Source of the DNA: Desulforamulus aeronauticus DSM 10349
Lineage (GTDB): Bacteria > Bacillota > Desulfotomaculia > Desulfotomaculales > Desulfotomaculaceae
Assembly: GCF_900142375.1 (NCBI RefSeq)
Contig: NZ_FRAR01000006.1
Coordinates: forward strand, 1 to 64,000
Length of the DNA: 64,000 bases
Direction of reading: 5' to 3'
Shown here: positions 18,904 through 27,449 of the stretch, piece after piece
Layout: each line of letters opens with the position of its first letter
Numbering within the stretch: position 1 is the first letter of the stretch
Notes under the pieces: model-generated
Told to the model about the DNA's origin: nothing
What the model saw: only the letters and a program-made list of their open reading frames with translations
The model's database searches: none
Translations under genes and position numbers: made by a program

Positions 18904-20421
18904 TTACTTCTCTTTTTCCGGCTTACGTGCGGGTTCAGAGACGGCTTGTCTTACTACATCCTTGGGATGAAAAATAGCAGGTCGCGTATTTCTTACTTCA
19001 ACAGGAGTACGAATTAAAACATTTACCATTTCTTTGAAATTAAAAGGAATTAGAGGCCACATGTAAGGTACACCCATTGATTTGGTGCCTACCAAATAAG
19101 CTAACGTCAACAAGGCAGCGATGATAAGTCCCGGCAGTTTGAAGATTGCAGTAGCTACCAGCAGGAACAACCTAACCAAGCGAATGGACCAGCTCAGTTC
19201 ATAGCTGGGTATCAAGAAAGATGCAACGGCTGCAATGGCTGTGTACATAACCACCTCTGCATTAAACAATCCAACATTAATAGCTACATCACCCACTAAC
19301 AAAGCGGCAATGATACCCGTGGAAGTCGCTAGAGGCGTGGGGGTATGTATCGTAGCCAGGCGAATCATATCAATGGCCATCTCTGCCATGATAAACTGGC
19401 CAATAAGAGGAATTCTCCCAGGTTCATTTGGACCAATAAACTTTAAGGCCGGGGGCAGTAATTCGGGTTGGATGGCTACTAAGAACCAGAGCGGTAAGAG
19501 GAACAAGGCTATCAATACACCAAGATATCTTACCCAGCGAATATAGATACCCACAGGCGGCCCTTGACGATATTCCTCTGCCGCCTGCAGGTGATCCCAC
19601 AGGGTACAGGGAGTAATAATAATGCTGGGAGAGGTGTCCACCATGATGAGTATTCTACCCTCCAGTAGATGGGCTACAGCTACATCGGGACGCTCGGTAA
19701 ACCGTACCTTGGGGAACAAATGACCAAACTTTCCCGGTTGGATCAGTTCTTCAATGGCTTTTTCTGCCATAGGAATGCCATCAATCTTAACTCTTTGCAA
19801 GTTTTCCTTAACTTTTTTGATTAAATTTGGGTTAGTTACATCCTCTATGTAGGAAATAACAATATCTGTTTTAGAGCGGGTACCGACCTGCATAACTTCG
19901 TTGCGCAGCCTAGGATCCCGTAACCGTCTCCTAATCAGCAAACAGTTTGGGACCAGGGATTCCACAAAACCATCTCTAGGTCCACGGACAACCTTTTCTA
20001 AATCCGGTTCCTGGGGTGAACGGGAGGGATATTGTCGTAAGTCAATGATGAGAGCTTGTTCTTCCCCTTCAATTAACAGGGCCAAGGGTCCGCTAAGAAC
20101 CTGATCAATGACTTTCTCCAGTTCATCCACTGCTTCAACTTGAATGTGGTTGATATGTTCATTGAATAATTTATGAAGGCTATTGGGCGTAACATCTACT
20201 CGCTTAAGCTCATCCAGGTTACGCAAAATGAGTGCCATAACATCATCTTTAACAAAACCATTAACAAAATACATGGCAATTTCTTTGCCACCTACATTAA
20301 AACGCCGTAACACAATATCAAAACTTTTTCCATAGCCCATAACACTGTTTAAATAGGCCATGTTTCTTTCCAGATTGGTCGATACCTTCGGAGCTTGCTT
20401 CTCTATGGTTGCCGCTCCCAT
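18904..20421 (-). CDS. spoVAF: Spore germination protein SpoVAF (GerA-family)
   Basis: 505-residue GerA-type membrane protein of the spore inner membrane. A large N-terminal soluble domain (about 1-300) precedes five or so hydrophobic segments between 300 and 460. Like GerAA it has a conserved PSRSPQEPDLEKVVRGPRDGF stretch at about residue 130 (20-residue limit kept by splitting: PSRSPQEPDLEK, VVRGPRDGF). In Bacillus it assists germination. Last gene of the spoVA operon; its ATG, preceded by AAAGGAG, overlaps the end of the upstream gene by 19 nt. Confidence 0.92.
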   Translation of the reverse strand: MGAATIEKQAPKVSTNLERNMAYLNSVMGYGKSFDIVLRRFNVGGKEIAMYFVNGFVKDDVMALILRNLDELKRVDVTPNSLHKLFNEHINHIQVEAVDELEKVIDQVLSGPLALLIEGEEQALIIDLRQYPSRSPQEPDLEKVVRGPRDGFVESLVPNCLLIRRRLRDPRLRNEVMQVGTRSKTDIVISYIEDVTNPNLIKKVKENLQRVKIDGIPMAEKAIEELIQPGKFGHLFPKVRFTERPDVAVAHLLEGRILIMVDTSPSIIITPCTLWDHLQAAEEYRQGPPVGIYIRWVRYLGVLIALFLLPLWFLVAIQPELLPPALKFIGPNEPGRIPLIGQFIMAEMAIDMIRLATIHTPTPLATSTGIIAALLVGDVAINVGLFNAEVVMYTAIAAVASFLIPSYELSWSIRLVRLFLLVATAIFKLPGLIIAALLTLAYLVGTKSMGVPYMWPLIPFNFKEMVNVLIRTPVEVRNTRPAIFHPKDVVRQAVSEPARKPEKEK

Positions 20422-20981
20422 TTAAATCCACTCCTTTCTATTATTTCTTGTAACGCCCGTGTTGTGATCGCAGCACCATAATGGTAGTCATCTGCGCCCT
20501 CCATCTTTCCTATATCACCAACCCCAACCACCACAGGTACATCCATATCATTTATAATTTCCACTGTATCCCCATGTAACTCTTTGAGACGGGAGGCCTT
20601 GCCAAATTTATTTACCGGCCCCGGGATAATATCACCGGTTCGAGTAACAGAACAATCCACCTTGGTACCTCCACAAAAACCACTATTAGAAGCCACTGCT
20701 AATATACCTAACACCTGAATATCCGGATCGTTGTACACTTCTACCATAGCCTTTTCGCCAAAGCCCATCCCTTCCTGTCCTTTGTCATCAAACATGACAA
20801 TAACTGGATCATGGGCGGCACTTTTAATTAAATCTAATAGCTCTGCCCCACTCAGCAAGGTGGGATTCCCCGCTGACATCGAGATACACCTGCCACCAAT
20901 GTTACGAGCCGCTACCTCTAGGGAACGACGGGCAATCTGATCTCCATCAGTAACCAAAATAACACTTCTTTTTTCACTCAT
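20403..20981 (-). CDS. spoVAEA: Stage V sporulation protein AE, SpoVAEa type
   Basis: 192-residue soluble protein of the SpoVA system that moves dipicolinic acid in and out of the forespore. It begins MSEKRSVILVTDGD at an ATG (20979-20981); longer in-frame extensions read back into the preceding gene and are not favoured. The length matches Bacillus SpoVAEa. It has DPVIVMFDDKGQEGMGFGE and GVGDIGKMEGADDY motifs of the family. Sits between the membrane subunit spoVAEb and spoVAF. Confidence 0.87.
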   Translation of the reverse strand: MSEKRSVILVTDGDQIARRSLEVAARNIGGRCISMSAGNPTLLSGAELLDLIKSAAHDPVIVMFDDKGQEGMGFGEKAMVEVYNDPDIQVLGILAVASNSGFCGGTKVDCSVTRTGDIIPGPVNKFGKASRLKELHGDTVEIINDMDVPVVVGVGDIGKMEGADDYHYGAAITTRALQEIIERSGFKWERQP

Positions 20982-20991
20982 GAGACACACC

Positions 20992-21345
20992 CTAACCCTT
21001 GGGTCTAAATACCAGGGCAGCCAGGTAACCAAAAACAATTGCTGCGGTAATGCCACCGGCAGCAGCACTAAGTGGTCCTTTAAAAATACCCAAAAAGCCA
21101 CTCTGCCCTGCCTCTTTAATGGCCCCCTGAGCTAACAAATGACCAAAACCAGTGAGTGGCACCGTTGCCCCTGCCCCGGCAAAATCAACTAATGGTTGAT
21201 ACAAGCCCAAAGCACTGACCACTACACCAGCGGTGACAAATCCTACCAAGATATGGCCTGGTGTAATTTTGTGGCTGGTCAAATCCATTAATAATTGTCC
21301 GATCAAGCAGATAGCACCTCCCACCAGGAAGGCTTTTAATATCAT
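20992..21345 (-). CDS. spoVAEB: Stage V sporulation protein AE, SpoVAEb type (membrane)
   Basis: 117-residue hydrophobic protein, starting MILKAFLVGGAICLIGQLL. It resembles SpoVAC in fold and has the conserved GAGATVPLTGFGHLLAQG loop. Probably part of the dipicolinate channel in the spore inner membrane. The start at 21343-21345 overlaps the spoVAD stop (TAATG), with GGAGGGGG upstream, arguing for translational coupling. Confidence 0.9.
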   Translation of the reverse strand: MILKAFLVGGAICLIGQLLMDLTSHKITPGHILVGFVTAGVVVSALGLYQPLVDFAGAGATVPLTGFGHLLAQGAIKEAGQSGFLGIFKGPLSAAAGGITAAIVFGYLAALVFRPKG

Positions 21346-22337
21346 TAACGTCCCCCTCCTGAGGCTTCTATGGCAACAGCATGGGCAATACCAGGAATGG
21401 TCTCTCCCTGTTGCGAACTGCAAGGTGATAATAAAGCTCCGGTACCGATACCCAAGATACGGGTAAGTCTACCTTGTTCCATCTCTCGTAACAAATGACC
21501 GCAGGTAACTACCGCTGAACAACCACAGCCGCTCCCCCCCGCATGGGTATCCTGTGATTCATCAAAAATGAGAATACCGCAATCGGTGTAACTTTGGGTC
21601 AAAAATACTTCTTGCTGCTCACATAGTTTAACCACCAATTGCCGACCGTATTTGCCCAAATCTCCGGTGGCTATGATACTGTAGAAATCGGGAGATATTT
21701 TTCTGTCTTGTAGATGTCGTAGGAAGGTATCCGCAGCGGCAGGTGCCATAGCAGAGCCCATATCACTGGCATCTCCCTGGCCAAAATCAATGACCTTGCC
21801 AATGGTAGCATGGGTAATCCGTGGTCCTTCCCCTTGAGCCCCCAGGACAATTGCCCCGGCACCTGTTACCGTTCGTTGAGCCGACATAGCCCTTTGCACT
21901 CCTTGCTCGGTGGGAAACCGAAACTGCCTCTCGGCGGTGGCAAAGTGACTGGAGGCTCCCACCAATACGTACTTGGCATAGCCGCCGTCGATGAGCATAC
22001 TACCCAGGGCCAAGCTTTCATACATAGTGGAACAGGCTCCGTACAAACCAATAAATGGAATGGCTAAACTGCGTGCTGTAAAGTTGGCCGTAATAATTTG
22101 GTTCGTTAAATCCCCAGCCAATAAGTAGTCCATATCATCCGTTGTTAGCTGGGCTTTTGCCAAGGCTAATTTCATCGTTTCCAGAAATATTTTTTGTTCG
22201 GCCTTTTCCCAGGTACTTTCTTCGTAATACATATCCTCTAAAACTTTATCGAAAACATCACCTAAAGGCCCCTCACCCTCTTTAGGTCCGACGATACTGG
22301 CATGGGATAGGATTACAGGCGCTTGTTGAAAAGCCAC
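21345..22337 (-). CDS. spoVAD: Stage V sporulation protein AD
   Basis: 330-residue thiolase-fold protein that binds dipicolinic acid in Bacillus. Family features: the ASIVGPKEGEGPLGDVFD start, GLYGACSTMYESLALGS at the position of the thiolase active-site Cys, and GGSGCGCSAVVTCGH near residue 290. Start is GTG (22335-22337) with only a weak upstream AGG. 45 nt downstream of spoVAC. Confidence 0.93.
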   Translation of the reverse strand: MAFQQAPVILSHASIVGPKEGEGPLGDVFDKVLEDMYYEESTWEKAEQKIFLETMKLALAKAQLTTDDMDYLLAGDLTNQIITANFTARSLAIPFIGLYGACSTMYESLALGSMLIDGGYAKYVLVGASSHFATAERQFRFPTEQGVQRAMSAQRTVTGAGAIVLGAQGEGPRITHATIGKVIDFGQGDASDMGSAMAPAAADTFLRHLQDRKISPDFYSIIATGDLGKYGRQLVVKLCEQQEVFLTQSYTDCGILIFDESQDTHAGGSGCGCSAVVTCGHLLREMEQGRLTRILGIGTGALLSPCSSQQGETIPGIAHAVAIEASGGGR

Positions 22338-22382
22338 TGTTTGTAAACCTATTTTTTTACTGCTTATGCGTCAGGCACCTCC

Positions 22383-22853
22383 TTACCCTAACGTGCAAAG
22401 ATAGGTTATTAGTCCAGCTAACCAGGCCGCCACAATACCAAAAACTAACACTGGCCCGGCAATCATGAAAAGCCTTGCCCCCACGCCAAACACCATACCC
22501 TCACTGCGAAACTCCATAGCCGGAGCCACCATGGAATTGGCAAAACCGGTAATAGGTACAATCATGCCCGCTCCGGCATATTTCGCCATTTCATTATAGA
22601 TACCTAAACCTGTTAAGAGGGCTGCCAAAAAAACCAGTACCATGGAGGTAGCCAACACGGCGTCTTGAGTTGCCAAGCCTTGGGCCTTAAAAAAACTAAT
22701 ACAAATTTGTCCCAGGGCACAAATAGCCCCCCCCATTAAAAAAGCCAACACGCTGTTCCGTAATACCTTTGGCTTAGGTTTTACTTGTTGAACCAGTGTT
22801 TCATAATTTGCTTTGTCCACTTCCAGCGAATTAGCTCTCGTTTTCGTAACCAT
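22383..22853 (-). CDS. spoVAC: Stage V sporulation protein AC
   Basis: 156-residue membrane protein with four hydrophobic segments and the conserved GAGMIVPITGFANSMV loop; in Bacillus it is a mechanosensitive channel releasing dipicolinate. First gene of the spoVA operon here (spoVAA and spoVAB are absent, as in many clostridia). ATG preceded by AAGGTGG. Probably sigma-G-controlled by analogy; I could not identify a convincing promoter. Confidence 0.93.
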   Translation of the reverse strand: MVTKTRANSLEVDKANYETLVQQVKPKPKVLRNSVLAFLMGGAICALGQICISFFKAQGLATQDAVLATSMVLVFLAALLTGLGIYNEMAKYAGAGMIVPITGFANSMVAPAMEFRSEGMVFGVGARLFMIAGPVLVFGIVAAWLAGLITYLCTLG

Positions 22854-22935
22854 CTAAACCACCTTATAATATTTTGAAGGACACCTGATTCCAGTCACGG
22901 TGCCCTTTTTGCATTAATGCTATTATGTGTGTCTA

Positions 22936-22971
22936 AAAACAAAAAAATTCGGTTGGCTCCAACCGAATTTT
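22936..22971 (-). terminator. Terminator of the spoIIA-sigF operon
   Basis: Stem 22944-22955/22960-22971 around a 4-nt loop, followed on the minus strand by a T-rich run. The stop codon of a small ORF (22970-22972) lies at its 5' edge. Confidence 0.82.
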
Positions 22972-23032
22972 ACCAAGTCTTGAGAAAGTGCACACCGGGC
23001 AGATCGACAATTCTGCCGCCACGCCCCCGCAA
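22970..23032 (-). CDS. Possible small protein downstream of sigF
   Basis: Unrecognised. The frame is open from 23101 to the TAA at 22970-22972 and reads like protein (RVYFISKEVTKKYNKELGK, then RGRGGRIVDLPGVHFLKTW), but has no ATG. A TTG at 23030-23032 with AAGGA and AGGAAAG just upstream would give 20 residues ending in FLKTW. It sits in the sigF frame after two stop codons, inside the sigF transcript, and ends at the terminator. Could be a real sporulation peptide, or the remnant of a longer gene. Confidence 0.35.
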   Translation of the reverse strand: MRGRGGRIVDLPGVHFLKTW

Positions 23033-23107
23033 CTTTCCTAGTTCCTTATTGTATTTTTTAGTTACCTCTTTGCTTATGAAATAAACCCGTCTACCTGCTA
23101 CTTATAG

Positions 23108-23893
23108 TTATAAACCACTGCTTTGGGTCATGGAATCCTTCAATTTTTTCAGTGCTTGACGCTCCAGCCGCGAAACCTGTACCTGGGAAAGCCCCAGGCG
23201 CAAGGCTACCTCCGACTGGGTTTTGTCCTCAAAGAATCTCCACAAGAGGATTTGCCGATCCCTCTCCGGGAGGCTAATGAGTAGTTGCTTAATGGCTAGT
23301 TTCTCCAACCAGGGAGAATCGCCATCACTTTCACTACTTAGTTGATCTAAGATATAAATGGGATCTCCGTCATCCTGATGCAGCGTTTCGTAGATAGAGG
23401 TCGGTGTTTGTGCAGCTTCCAAGGCATTGACCACTTCTTCTCGGCCAAAGCCAAGTTCCTCCGCTATTTCATTAATCGATGGATCTCTACCTAAACGGGC
23501 CGTCAGTCGATCCCTGGTTTGTTGTATCTTGTAAGCAGTCTCTTTCAGCGAACGGCTGACCTTAACCGGACTGTCATCTCTTAAGAAACGACGTATTTCT
23601 CCTACAATCATGGGCACGGCATAGGTAGAAAATTTCACGTCATAGGTCAAATCGAACTTATCAATAGCCTTCATTAACCCAATACAACCAATTTGAAAGA
23701 GGTCCTCTAGCTCATAACCCCGGTTATTAAATCTTTGTACCAGGTTAAAGACTAATTTTAAATTACAATTGACCAGCCGCTCTCTGGCATCGCCGTCACC
23801 GGACTGGGCCCTTTTAAGAAGATTTCTCATTTCTTTGTCGCCCAGCAAAGGAAAGCGTGGAAGATTCATTTCCAAAAGCCTGGTTGAACTCAT
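23108..23893 (-). CDS. sigF: RNA polymerase sporulation sigma factor SigF
   Basis: First forespore-specific sigma factor. 261 residues, with sigma region 2 (LEDLFQIGCIGLMKAIDKFD), region 3 and the region 4 helix-turn-helix (KTQSEVALRLGLSQVQVSRLE). The ATG at 23891-23893 with AAAGGCGG upstream is preferred; a longer TTG start at 23944 would overlap spoIIAB by 35 nt. Held inactive by SpoIIAB, whose gene ends 16 nt upstream. Confidence 0.95.
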   Translation of the reverse strand: MSSTRLLEMNLPRFPLLGDKEMRNLLKRAQSGDGDARERLVNCNLKLVFNLVQRFNNRGYELEDLFQIGCIGLMKAIDKFDLTYDVKFSTYAVPMIVGEIRRFLRDDSPVKVSRSLKETAYKIQQTRDRLTARLGRDPSINEIAEELGFGREEVVNALEAAQTPTSIYETLHQDDGDPIYILDQLSSESDGDSPWLEKLAIKQLLISLPERDRQILLWRFFEDKTQSEVALRLGLSQVQVSRLERQALKKLKDSMTQSSGL

Positions 23894-23909
23894 GGACAAC
23901 CCGCCTTTA

Positions 23910-24356
23910 CTAATTTGCCCGCGCCTTAGCACCTCGTAAACCAATGCGTTTATACATGGTTACGGTGGTGCCTTTTCCCGGAGTTGAATCAACCTGTAGA
24001 CGATCACTAAAGGACTGCATAAAGACAAAACCCAGTCCCATCCTCTCCGGGTCGGTGGAATAGGCCGGCTGCATAGCCATCTCTATATTTGTGATACCAA
24101 TGCCGCTATCCTCTACCCGTATCTCCAGCCCCTCTTTATAAATCGTCGCTAAAACTCGTACTGTTTTATCCGCCTTGTTACGATAGCCGTGGATAATGGC
24201 ATTGCCCACTGCCTCAGAAACTGCCACTTTAATTTCTTCCAACTCCGGTAAAGTGCAATCCAACTGGGAAGCAAAGGCTGCCACAGAAACCCTGGCAAAG
24301 GCCACGTTTTCCGGTACACTGGTAAATTCAAGCACACATTTATTTAAAATTACCAA
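23910..24356 (-). CDS. spoIIAB: Anti-sigma F factor SpoIIAB
   Basis: Serine kinase of the GHKL ATPase fold that binds SigF and phosphorylates SpoIIAA. N-box EAVGNAIIHGY, G1 box VEDSGIGI, G2 box MGLGFVFMQSFSD and GKGTTVTMYK are all present. A TTG at 24354-24356, 8 nt after AAAGGAG, is the likely start; a GTG three codons upstream is possible (24365). Overlapping regulation with SpoIIAA and SigF is established for the family. Confidence 0.95.
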   Translation of the reverse strand: MVILNKCVLEFTSVPENVAFARVSVAAFASQLDCTLPELEEIKVAVSEAVGNAIIHGYRNKADKTVRVLATIYKEGLEIRVEDSGIGITNIEMAMQPAYSTDPERMGLGFVFMQSFSDRLQVDSTPGKGTTVTMYKRIGLRGAKARAN

Positions 24357-24369
24357 CCCGACCACTCCT

Positions 24370-24711
24370 TTAAACGATCTTTGTCAGTGCCCGGTTTTCG
24401 TCCGGGTATTCCTCCATAATTTGCAGCAAACCAGACAGCTCTAAAATTCTTTTGACTTGGGGTTGTGCCCCTACTAAAATTACCCTTCCCCCAGTATGAT
24501 GCAGGCGTTTATAGCGACCCAAAATGACTCCTAAACCAGAGCTATCGATAAAAGTCACCCGAGATAAATTGAGTACCAAATATCGGATTCTTTTCTCTGC
24601 CAGCTGCTTATCCAAGGCAATACGCAGCTTATCAGCCACCCCTAGATCCATATCTCCGCCCAGGCGAACCACTAGAGTATCCTGCTGTTGATAGTCCATA
24701 TCCAAATGCAT
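24370..24711 (-). CDS. spoIIAA: Anti-anti-sigma factor SpoIIAA
   Basis: STAS-domain protein that frees SigF by binding SpoIIAB. The phosphorylatable serine is in the conserved VTFIDSSGLGVILGRYK motif. 113 residues from the ATG at 24709-24711; a start 45 nt upstream is possible but gives an atypical extension. First gene of the spoIIA operon; a hairpin repeat, a sigma-H-like promoter and a Spo0A box lie upstream. Confidence 0.94.
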   Translation of the reverse strand: MHLDMDYQQQDTLVVRLGGDMDLGVADKLRIALDKQLAEKRIRYLVLNLSRVTFIDSSGLGVILGRYKRLHHTGGRVILVGAQPQVKRILELSGLLQIMEEYPDENRALTKIV

Positions 24712-24745
24712 GCTGCCTAGCCTCTCCTTCCACATTTGAAGTATT

Positions 24746-24790
24746 CCCTTATACATGTAGGAAAGTCTTATGCTTTCCGATATGCCAAAA
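24746..24790 (-). repeat. Hairpin leader element, copy 1 (upstream of spoIIAA)
   Basis: Contains a GGAAAG...CTTTCC hairpin ending in GATATGCCAAAA, the terminal module of a family seen at 34639, 37735, 40651 and 58318. Only this 3' module is present here. About 35 nt upstream of the spoIIAA start. Confidence 0.6.
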
Positions 24791-24845
24791 ATTTCTCTTT
24801 TTCCGAGCTAAATTCCTGCTAATTTTTTCCAAAATGAATGTCGAA
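24790..24845 (-). promoter_or_regulatory. Putative sigma-H promoter and Spo0A box of the spoIIA operon
   Basis: Minus-strand AGGAATT (24811-24817) and AGAGAAATT (24790-24798) resemble sigma-H -35/-10 elements, 12 bp apart with one mismatch in the -10. A Spo0A box TGTCGAA (+ strand, 24839-24845) lies 21 bp upstream. This is the arrangement known for Bacillus spoIIA; the assignment is by pattern. Confidence 0.5.
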
Positions 24846-25033
24846 AAAGAAGCTGTATCTTGCCGGCGAGGATATGCCGCAAGACATTCCCAAGGCGTGA
24901 GAGGTCCGAAACAGCACAAAAGCGGCAGCTCTCCCGATCATGGGGTGGCCACCGCTCCTTTTTGTTGCTGAGTTTCCCTATGTTTCATCTGTATCTTCGG
25001 TGTCTTCGGCTTAAGAACCACAATGTCAGGTCC
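24846..25033. other. Intergenic region with a terminator-like hairpin
   Basis: Downstream of the Cys-rich gene. An imperfect G+C-rich hairpin (24921-24956, outer arms AGCGG/CCGCT with several wobble pairs inside) is flanked by T-rich DNA on both strands and probably ends the Cys-rich gene's transcript. No ORF is supported. Confidence 0.45.
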
Positions 25034-25693
25034 TTATTTAGGTTCTAATCCAAACATGAGGTCTAATAAGTGTCTGCCCTTTTTCCCACCAAGGTTGATG
25101 CCGTTTATACAGCTTGTACAATAACAAATAACTTCATTGGCATTAATTTTAGCACCATGTTCTTTCATTAATGCCACCTGTTCTTCTTTCGTATGCGGAA
25201 GAAAAAGGTCTTCGGCGTTCTCGATAAAACGTTTTGGCGCAAAATCTCCATTTTGCTTAGGCAGTGGCTCATAGAGCGATACTCCACAAAAATTTGTTTT
25301 ATCATAATTCTCATCTAATTCTTCAATATCAATATTCATTCTCCTTATGATTCTCCGAACTGCTTTTTGCTGGGAAGTATTATCATATACGCGCCAGCAA
25401 TCTTGAATAGCCATTTTTTTATGACCATAATCAGGATATGAAAACTGTTTGTCGTTATCCAATAGCTCCCAAAGGGAAATTACTTTTTCAGCAGAAGAAT
25501 CCTCTGTACAAAAGGCAGCACACGTATTACAGATATAAACCACCGTATCACGGTTCGTAAGCTTCTTGTGATCTGGCCGGCAGCACCCCCCAATTTGCAT
25601 ATCATAATTCTCCGAGAGGTAATTCTTTATATTTTTGCTGGCCTCAGGGGAATACGAGGTAAATTTGCAACTAGGTAAATAAATCATTGACAT
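25034..25693 (-). CDS. Cysteine-rich protein with HdrB/CCG-like motifs
   Basis: 219 residues, 13 cysteines. Motifs GGCCRPDH, YICNTCAAFC, QDCW and VICYCTSC recall the cysteine-rich domains that bind unusual 4Fe-4S clusters in heterodisulfide-reductase subunit B, but the canonical CCG spacing is not exact, so the assignment is loose. ATG at 25691-25693 is favoured by GAAGGAG 8 nt upstream. It follows the MocR-type gene in the same direction and has a palindrome like the regulator's own in its upstream DNA, so it may be a target. Function unknown; a redox or metal-sensing role is inference. Confidence 0.6.
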   Translation of the reverse strand: MSMIYLPSCKFTSYSPEASKNIKNYLSENYDMQIGGCCRPDHKKLTNRDTVVYICNTCAAFCTEDSSAEKVISLWELLDNDKQFSYPDYGHKKMAIQDCWRVYDNTSQQKAVRRIIRRMNIDIEELDENYDKTNFCGVSLYEPLPKQNGDFAPKRFIENAEDLFLPHTKEEQVALMKEHGAKINANEVICYCTSCINGINLGGKKGRHLLDLMFGLEPK

Positions 25694-25783
25694 CTTAAGC
25701 ACTCCTTCGTTATGCATTTAACTTCATACAATATTATCTATACTTTTATTTTGTGCTTAAAATTGTATGCAAGCAACAACAAT

Positions 25784-25830
25784 ATTGTATTGAATACATT
25801 TTTCAGGAGGTGAAGCGATACCAGGTTAAT
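25784..25830 (+). repeat. Inverted, degenerate copy of the mocR promoter/start region
   Basis: On the + strand: a 17-bp near-palindrome (25784-25800), CAGGAGGTGAAGCG, then ATACCAGGTTAA where the gene has ATGCCAGTTAA. About 85% alike, in reverse orientation, to 27262-27313. The start codon is mutated to ATA, so it is inert. Confidence 0.65.
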
Positions 25831-25864
25831 TTCATCTTCGCCAATGTTAGCAAGCAGGTGAAAG

Positions 25865-27274
25865 CTAAACAATGAGCATGGTATCCTTTTGGCTAAGCTC
25901 GAGGCAGCCCGCTTTAATGATTTGCAGCCCCTTACGTAATGTATTCTCATCTTGCGGTGAGGATGTGGCAATGCGGATAAAGTGATTGTTTTCCGTATCG
26001 CCCAGTGCAAAACGTTCTGAGCCATATACACAGACACCCTGGACCGCCATCATAGCCTCAAATGCTCTGCCAGTACAATTTCTCGGTATGGGAAACCACT
26101 GAAAAAATGATCGCGGATGAATGGTATGAGGAAACGCTCCCAAGATTTCCTGATAGTGCCGATTCCTAAAGACTGCACGCTCTCGCTTTTTTTGCAAAAT
26201 TTCCCGATACACCCCGCTGCGGATCAGTTCCGCGGCGATTTCTATGTTGAGTGAAGGCGTTTTGAGATTTAGGTTAAAAAGTCCTCTCTCCAGCAGTACC
26301 TTAAATCTTTCAGGAAAAGCAAGGGCGGCCACCCGTAACCCGGCACTGATCGGTTTTGAAAAACCATTGATGTAAATTGTCCGGTCAGGAACCAGTGTTG
26401 CCAAGGGGGGAATCCTTTCTTCTGATAGAATGGCATAGCTGTCATCCTCCAGCACAATCAGATCCTGTTCCATGATTACCTTGGCTAATTCACTTCTTCG
26501 CTTAGCGTCCATGCATTGATTGGTTGGGTTGCTCCAAGAGGGCATGAGGTATATCCCCTTGATGCTGATCAGCCGGCATACCTTTTCAAGTTCCCCAGGA
26601 TTTATACCCAAGTCGTCGCTTTTAATGGGAATTAGTTCGATATTCAGCATATTGGCAAGACCAATAAAATTAGCATAGGTGTAGGGATCGGCGGCAATTT
26701 TATCACCGGCACTGAAAAGTGAAGTCAGTACAATAGAAAGTGCGTTCTGGCCTCCTGCGGTAATCAAAATATGATCGGTATCTACTGAGCAGCCAAATTC
26801 CTCTAACCATTTCTTCATCATATTCTTCTGAAACGGACTTCCCAGAGGAAAGCTGTAATCGAAATATTCTTCGGCAGAAGGTTTTGCAAGTAATTCAGAA
26901 GCAACTTTACGAACAACGCAGTTGTCCTCGTCAAAAGGAAATACCATTCCCATTTCAATGGCCGTTTCATCTTGATGGCTGACAACGGTTGTTTGTACCC
27001 CAATATGGGGAGAAACGAAGGTTCCTTTACCCACAGTTGCATAAATAAGCCCCCTTTTTTGACACAGCTTGTAAGTCCGTGTAATGGTACTAAGGTTTAT
27101 GTCTAAATAATCAGCAAGCTCCCTTTGAGGTGGAAGTTTAGAATTTTCCTGAAGTTTACCATTCTTAATATCGTGCTCCAATTGCTCCGCGAGAGACAAA
27201 TAGTAAGGGTGCTTCAGTCTCTCTTTATCTGGTTTCCAGTTCATATGGTAATCTTCAAAGGAGTTAACTGGCAT
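25865..27274 (-). CDS. MocR-type (GntR-HTH plus aminotransferase) transcriptional regulator
   Basis: 469 residues: a winged-helix GntR domain at about 15-85 (LPPQRELADYLDINLSTITRTYK), then a fold-type I aminotransferase domain with the PLP lysine in YINGFSKPISAGLR. Such proteins bind PLP and often sense amino-acid or vitamin-B6-related ligands, controlling adjacent genes. ATG preceded by AAGGTG. A 17-bp ATTGTATT-type palindrome upstream and another before the Cys-rich gene are candidate operators. Within the accessory block between spoIIAA and dacF. Confidence 0.88.
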   Translation of the reverse strand: MPVNSFEDYHMNWKPDKERLKHPYYLSLAEQLEHDIKNGKLQENSKLPPQRELADYLDINLSTITRTYKLCQKRGLIYATVGKGTFVSPHIGVQTTVVSHQDETAIEMGMVFPFDEDNCVVRKVASELLAKPSAEEYFDYSFPLGSPFQKNMMKKWLEEFGCSVDTDHILITAGGQNALSIVLTSLFSAGDKIAADPYTYANFIGLANMLNIELIPIKSDDLGINPGELEKVCRLISIKGIYLMPSWSNPTNQCMDAKRRSELAKVIMEQDLIVLEDDSYAILSEERIPPLATLVPDRTIYINGFSKPISAGLRVAALAFPERFKVLLERGLFNLNLKTPSLNIEIAAELIRSGVYREILQKKRERAVFRNRHYQEILGAFPHTIHPRSFFQWFPIPRNCTGRAFEAMMAVQGVCVYGSERFALGDTENNHFIRIATSSPQDENTLRKGLQIIKAGCLELSQKDTMLIV

Positions 27275-27296
27275 CGCTTCACCTTCTTAAAAATGT

Positions 27297-27313
27297 AATG
27301 TATTGAATACAAT
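27297..27313 (-). promoter_or_regulatory. Candidate autoregulatory operator of the mocR-type gene
   Basis: ATTGTATTCAATACATT on the minus strand, a near-perfect 8+1+8 palindrome about 25 nt upstream of the start; its relative is at 25784-25800. Confidence 0.45.
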
Positions 27314-27365
27314 ATTATCATCGATACATACAATTTCAACGTACTATACATATAAACAACTATTA

Positions 27366-27409
27366 TAGGGAGATTTAAGGGCTGAAAAATAGCAACATCC
27401 TACATGCAG
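27366..27409. terminator. Hairpin between mocR and the small TGA-interrupted ORF
   Basis: AAAAATAGCAACATCCT and AGGATGCTGCCATTTTT pair with two wobble-type mismatches around a 6-nt loop (about 27368-27407). Shape fits a terminator or attenuator ahead of the + strand ORF. Confidence 0.5.
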
Positions 27410-27449
27410 GATGCTGCCATTTTTCCATACTATGAGGGAGGTAATGTTA

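Noticed and set aside
25738-26037. 99-codon frame overlapping the mocR 3' end on the same strand
   Set aside because: It overlaps the aminotransferase domain out of frame, lacks a ribosome site and has no family features.
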